The notes beneath the pieces were generated by a model, which was given only the letters and a program-made list of their open reading frames with translations, was not told the origin of the DNA and ran no database searches. From Bacteroidia bacterium (GTDB taxonomy: Bacteria; Bacteroidota; Bacteroidia; Bacteroidales; BM523), in contig JACQWN010000578.1 in assembly GCA_016209245.1 (NCBI GenBank), positions 1-7,348 on the forward strand: a stretch of 7,348 bases of DNA. Direction: 5' to 3'. Position 1 is the first letter of the stretch, and each line of letters opens with the position of its first letter. Positions 5,916 through 7,348 of this stretch are shown piece after piece. Both the position numbers and the translations under genes were made by a program.

Positions 5916-5949
5916 CAAAGGTAAAATAAATTAAACAAATAATGACAAA
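5916..5949 (-). promoter_or_regulatory. Bacteroidota-type promoter for the outer-membrane protein gene
   Basis: On the minus strand, 5923-5916 reads TACCTTTG, a good TAnnTTTG -7 box, and TTTG at 5949-5946 lies 22 bases upstream as a possible -33 box. Transcription would start near 5909, giving a leader of about 155 bases that carries the 5793-5874 hairpin. Weaker -7 matches occur at 5890-5883 and 5807-5800. Confidence 0.45.
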
Positions 5950-5964
5950 AATAATTATTTTTTG

Positions 5965-5972
5965 TATCTTTG
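5965..5972 (+). promoter_or_regulatory. -7 promoter element of the propeller sensor gene
   Basis: TATCTTTG fits TAnnTTTG and lies 25 bases ahead of the ATG at 5998, leaving a short leader. No convincing -33 TTG is present at the right spacing (the position holds TGA). It lies about 40 bases from the opposing promoter, so the two genes may share a control region. Confidence 0.5.
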
Positions 5973-5997
5973 TATTTTAGTATGATTACATACCAAT

Positions 5998-7348
5998 ATG
6001 ACAAATACAAATCATAATTTGTTCTTCGTCTTAACCTTGGGGCTTGGAGCTTTGAATTTGGGACTTGGAGCTTGTTTCGCCCAAGATACCTTACAGCCAC
6101 CCATGGTTATCCTTACCGACACATGCCCCAAACCATATACTTTTACCATTCCGGTAACAGGTGAAAAGCAATATACCATACAGACCGCCAAAGGTCCCCG
6201 CACCATAACCATCGAACCACCCAAAACCAACCCGCTCCCCATTGTTACAACTCCCCTCCCTTCGGGAGGGGTCGGGGGTGGGCTGGACCAAAGCGCCGCC
6301 GGCCGTGGTTTCTTCACCACCTACACCACCGACGACGGTCTTGCCCTCGACGCCATAGCGTATGGCAAAAGTATTTTTTGCGACAGCAAAGGCAATCTGT
6401 GGTTTGGCACTGCAGGAGGTGGAGCGAGCCGTTATGACGGGAAAAGCTTTACGAACTTTACCAGTGCCCAGGGGCTTGCGAATAATATAGTAATGTGTAT
6501 CACAGAAGATAACAGCGGCAATCTGTGGTTTGGCACTTATGGAGGTGGCGCCTCGCGTTATGACGGGAATTGCGAAGCAATCGCGAACACCAATAAAAAT
6601 AAACAATCTGTGAGCAAAAGCTTTACGAACTTTACTACAGCCCAGGGGCTTGCGAATAATTATGTAAGTTGTATCACAGCAGATAAATCAGGGAATCTCT
6701 GGTTTGGCACTGATGGAGGAATCATACTTTTACTTCACGAATATATACAAGATTGGCATGTAGAGACGCAGGGCCCTGCGTCTCTACAGCCAAAAAAAAT
6801 ATTTTTAAATATTACAAAAAAAGACGGGCTTTCCGACGATGTAGTAATGAGTATTAAAGAAGATAAAGAAGGGAATATATTTATAGGGACGAATTTTGGC
6901 ATCACAGTGCTCAGTAAAGGTTTCACCTTTGGAAAAGGTGAAACCTTTACTGGCAAAATTGAAATATACAATTCGTCAACGGGCTACCCTGTAAAGGATG
7001 TTAACGGTGGTAGCGGGAACGGGGCGATGTTGATTGACAGTAAAGGCATACTGTGGGCAGGGACAGGTGCGGAAAAAACAGCCCTGGTAAGAATGGACTA
7101 TAACGCAATACATAGAAATGACAAGCCGCCGGTAGTAATTATCCAAAATCTGAAAGTGAATAATGAGAATATCTGCTGGTATAATCTTATAAGACCCAAG
7201 TCTCAAACTCAAAGCTCCAAGTTTCAAGGGACAGATAGTTTATCAGTTGCCCCGACCTTCAGGTCGGGGGTTAATAAGGACAGCCTGAATTCTCAGGGCT
7301 TTAGCCCTTTAACAAAAGAAGACAGTCTGGCTATAATATTAGAAGAAA
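5998..7348 (+). CDS. Two-component-type propeller sensor protein (Reg_prop), 3' end missing
   Basis: Open for 450 codons with no stop to the window edge, so this is the N-terminal part of a larger protein. A signal peptide (about 1-28, ending ACFA before QD) exports it; LGAC (23-26) is also lipobox-like. After a proline-rich spacer come Reg_prop beta-propeller blades marked by GNLWFGT at 132, 174 and 232, GNIFIGT at 292 and GILWAGT at 350. Blades 1 and 2 share KSFTNFT and AQGLANN. PPVVIIQNLKVNNENICWY (377-395) resembles the segment after the propeller in Bacteroidota sensors that go on to Y_Y_Y and signalling domains, so a histidine kinase or other output probably follows downstream. At least eight short repeats are embedded in frame (6037-7308). 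One is a 48-base insertion in blade 2. GC content rises between about 6080 and 6360. Confidence 0.87.
   Translation, partial: MTNTNHNLFFVLTLGLGALNLGLGACFAQDTLQPPMVILTDTCPKPYTFTIPVTGEKQYTIQTAKGPRTITIEPPKTNPLPIVTTPLPSGGVGGGLDQSAAGRGFFTTYTTDDGLALDAIAYGKSIFCDSKGNLWFGTAGGGASRYDGKSFTNFTSAQGLANNIVMCITEDNSGNLWFGTYGGGASRYDGNCEAIANTNKNKQSVSKSFTNFTTAQGLANNYVSCITADKSGNLWFGTDGGIILLLHEYIQDWHVETQGPASLQPKKIFLNITKKDGLSDDVVMSIKEDKEGNIFIGTNFGITVLSKGFTFGKGETFTGKIEIYNSSTGYPVKDVNGGSGNGAMLIDSKGILWAGTGAEKTALVRMDYNAIHRNDKPPVVIIQNLKVNNENICWYNLIRPKSQTQSSKFQGTDSLSVAPTFRSGVNKDSLNSQGFSPLTKEDSLAIILEE
6037..6073 (+). repeat. Dispersed repeat forming the signal-peptide core, copy A
   Basis: GGGGCTTGGAGCTT (6039-6052) and GGGACTTGGAGCTT (6060-6073) are tandem copies 21 bases apart, encoding LGLGALN then LGLGACF. 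The block 6037-6066 matches 7227-7198 on the other strand at 25 of 30 bases and resembles the intergenic repeat at 2881-2910. Confidence 0.85.
6253..6286 (+). repeat. In-frame GC-rich hairpin repeat (CCCCTCCC-TTC-GGGAGGGG)
   Basis: Perfect 8-base arms (6253-6260 and 6264-6271) with a TTC loop are followed by a G-rich tail TCGGGGGTGGGCTGG. They encode PLPSGGVGGGL (86-96) in the linker between signal peptide and propeller. It is strikingly more GC-rich than the rest of the window and looks like an inserted mobile repeat read through in frame. Confidence 0.8.
6568..6615 (+). repeat. 48-base in-frame insertion in propeller blade 2
   Basis: Blade 1 reads GACGGG-AAAAGCTTTACGAAC without interruption. 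Blade 2 has the same flanks with 48 extra bases between them. The blade motif spacing is 126 bases for blade 1 and 174 (126+48) for blade 2. The insert begins with a small palindrome, ATTGC-GAA-GCAAT, and adds 16 residues (191-206, NCEAIANTNKNKQSVS) without breaking the frame. Confidence 0.93.
6759..6788. repeat. 30-base perfect palindrome inside the sensor gene
   Basis: TGTAGAGACGCAGGG and its exact reverse complement meet with no spacer. It is read in frame as VETQGPASLQ (255-264), in blade 3. That blade is 54 bases longer than the 126-base unit. Confidence 0.95.
6912..6952. repeat. 19-base-pair perfect hairpin inside the sensor gene
   Basis: CAGTAAAGGTTTCACCTTT (6912-6930) and its exact reverse complement (6934-6952) flank a GGA loop. 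It is read in frame as about residues 305-319 (SKGFTFGKGETFTG) in blade 4, whose spacing to the next blade motif is 174 bases. The mRNA would form a very stable stem. Confidence 0.95.
7198..7227 (-). repeat. Inverted copy of the signal-peptide repeat, copy B
   Basis: Its reverse complement matches 6037-6066 at 25 of 30 bases. It encodes KSQTQSSKFQ (401-410) in the linker after the propeller, so the same element is translated from opposite strands at two places in one protein. Confidence 0.87.
7250..7269. repeat. In-frame hairpin repeat CCCCGACCT-TC-AGGTCGGGG
   Basis: Perfect 9-base arms with a TC loop, encoding APTFRSGV (418-425). It lies in the low-complexity linker after the propeller. Confidence 0.9.
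7295..7308. repeat. In-frame short palindrome AGGGCT-TT-AGCCCT
   Basis: Perfect 6-base arms with a TT loop, encoding QGFSPL (433-438). Short enough to be chance alone, but it is the third repeat-like element in about 110 bases of linker. Confidence 0.6.

Noticed and set aside
5780..6100. A 106-codon minus-strand frame
   Set aside because: It spans the GCCACAGATT repeat, both promoters and the start of the plus-strand sensor gene; the peptide is repeat-derived (VATDYTDY, KSVKSVANF).
6091..6606. A 171-codon minus-strand frame opposite the sensor gene
   Set aside because: It is an antisense shadow of the propeller coding sequence, kept open by the GC-rich stretch; the plus-strand frame has a signal peptide and recognisable blades.

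Overview
The window looks like an uncultured member of the Bacteroidota. It is AT-rich, with several sites matching the Bacteroidota promoter consensus TAnnTTTG. It carries a Bacteroidota-style TonB, a small outer-membrane beta-barrel protein, a futalosine-route menaquinone pair and a two-component-type propeller sensor. The intergenic DNA is crowded with short inverted and dispersed repeats.

Layout. Positions 1-142 are a perfect 71+71 base palindrome that folds back on the end of a tonB-like gene; it is probably a contig-end artefact. Positions 63-1558 (minus strand) hold a tight three-gene set read from right to left: a minimal nucleotidyltransferase (MNT), a HEPN protein and a TonB-family protein. 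The first two overlap by 14 bases and the last two are 1 base apart. Positions 1559-2285 have no gene but hold a composite inverted repeat, a MITE-like pair of 33-base arms, and two tandem-repeat patches. ruvC follows on the minus strand (2286-2834), with an apparent TTG start and a good promoter. Positions 2835-3166 hold three more repeat elements. mqnB (3167-3853) and mqnD (3999-4838) lie on the plus strand and supply two non-consecutive steps of futalosine-dependent menaquinone synthesis. An outer-membrane protein gene (5048-5752, minus) is bracketed by two related inverted repeats and diverges from the last gene.

The last gene starts at 5998 on the plus strand and is open to the window end with no stop. 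It encodes the first 450 residues of a periplasmic Reg_prop beta-propeller sensor. Its frame is peppered with at least eight short palindromic or dispersed repeats that look like the intergenic ones. One is a provable in-frame 48-base insertion inside an otherwise near-identical propeller blade, and another repeat forms most of the signal peptide and recurs inverted near the window end. This spread of repeat elements into coding sequence without loss of frame is the most interesting signal here.

Functionally the genes are mostly unrelated: a toxin-antitoxin-like pair with a TonB rider, DNA repair, quinone synthesis, and envelope and sensing proteins. All calls rest on reading the sequence; no database search was run.
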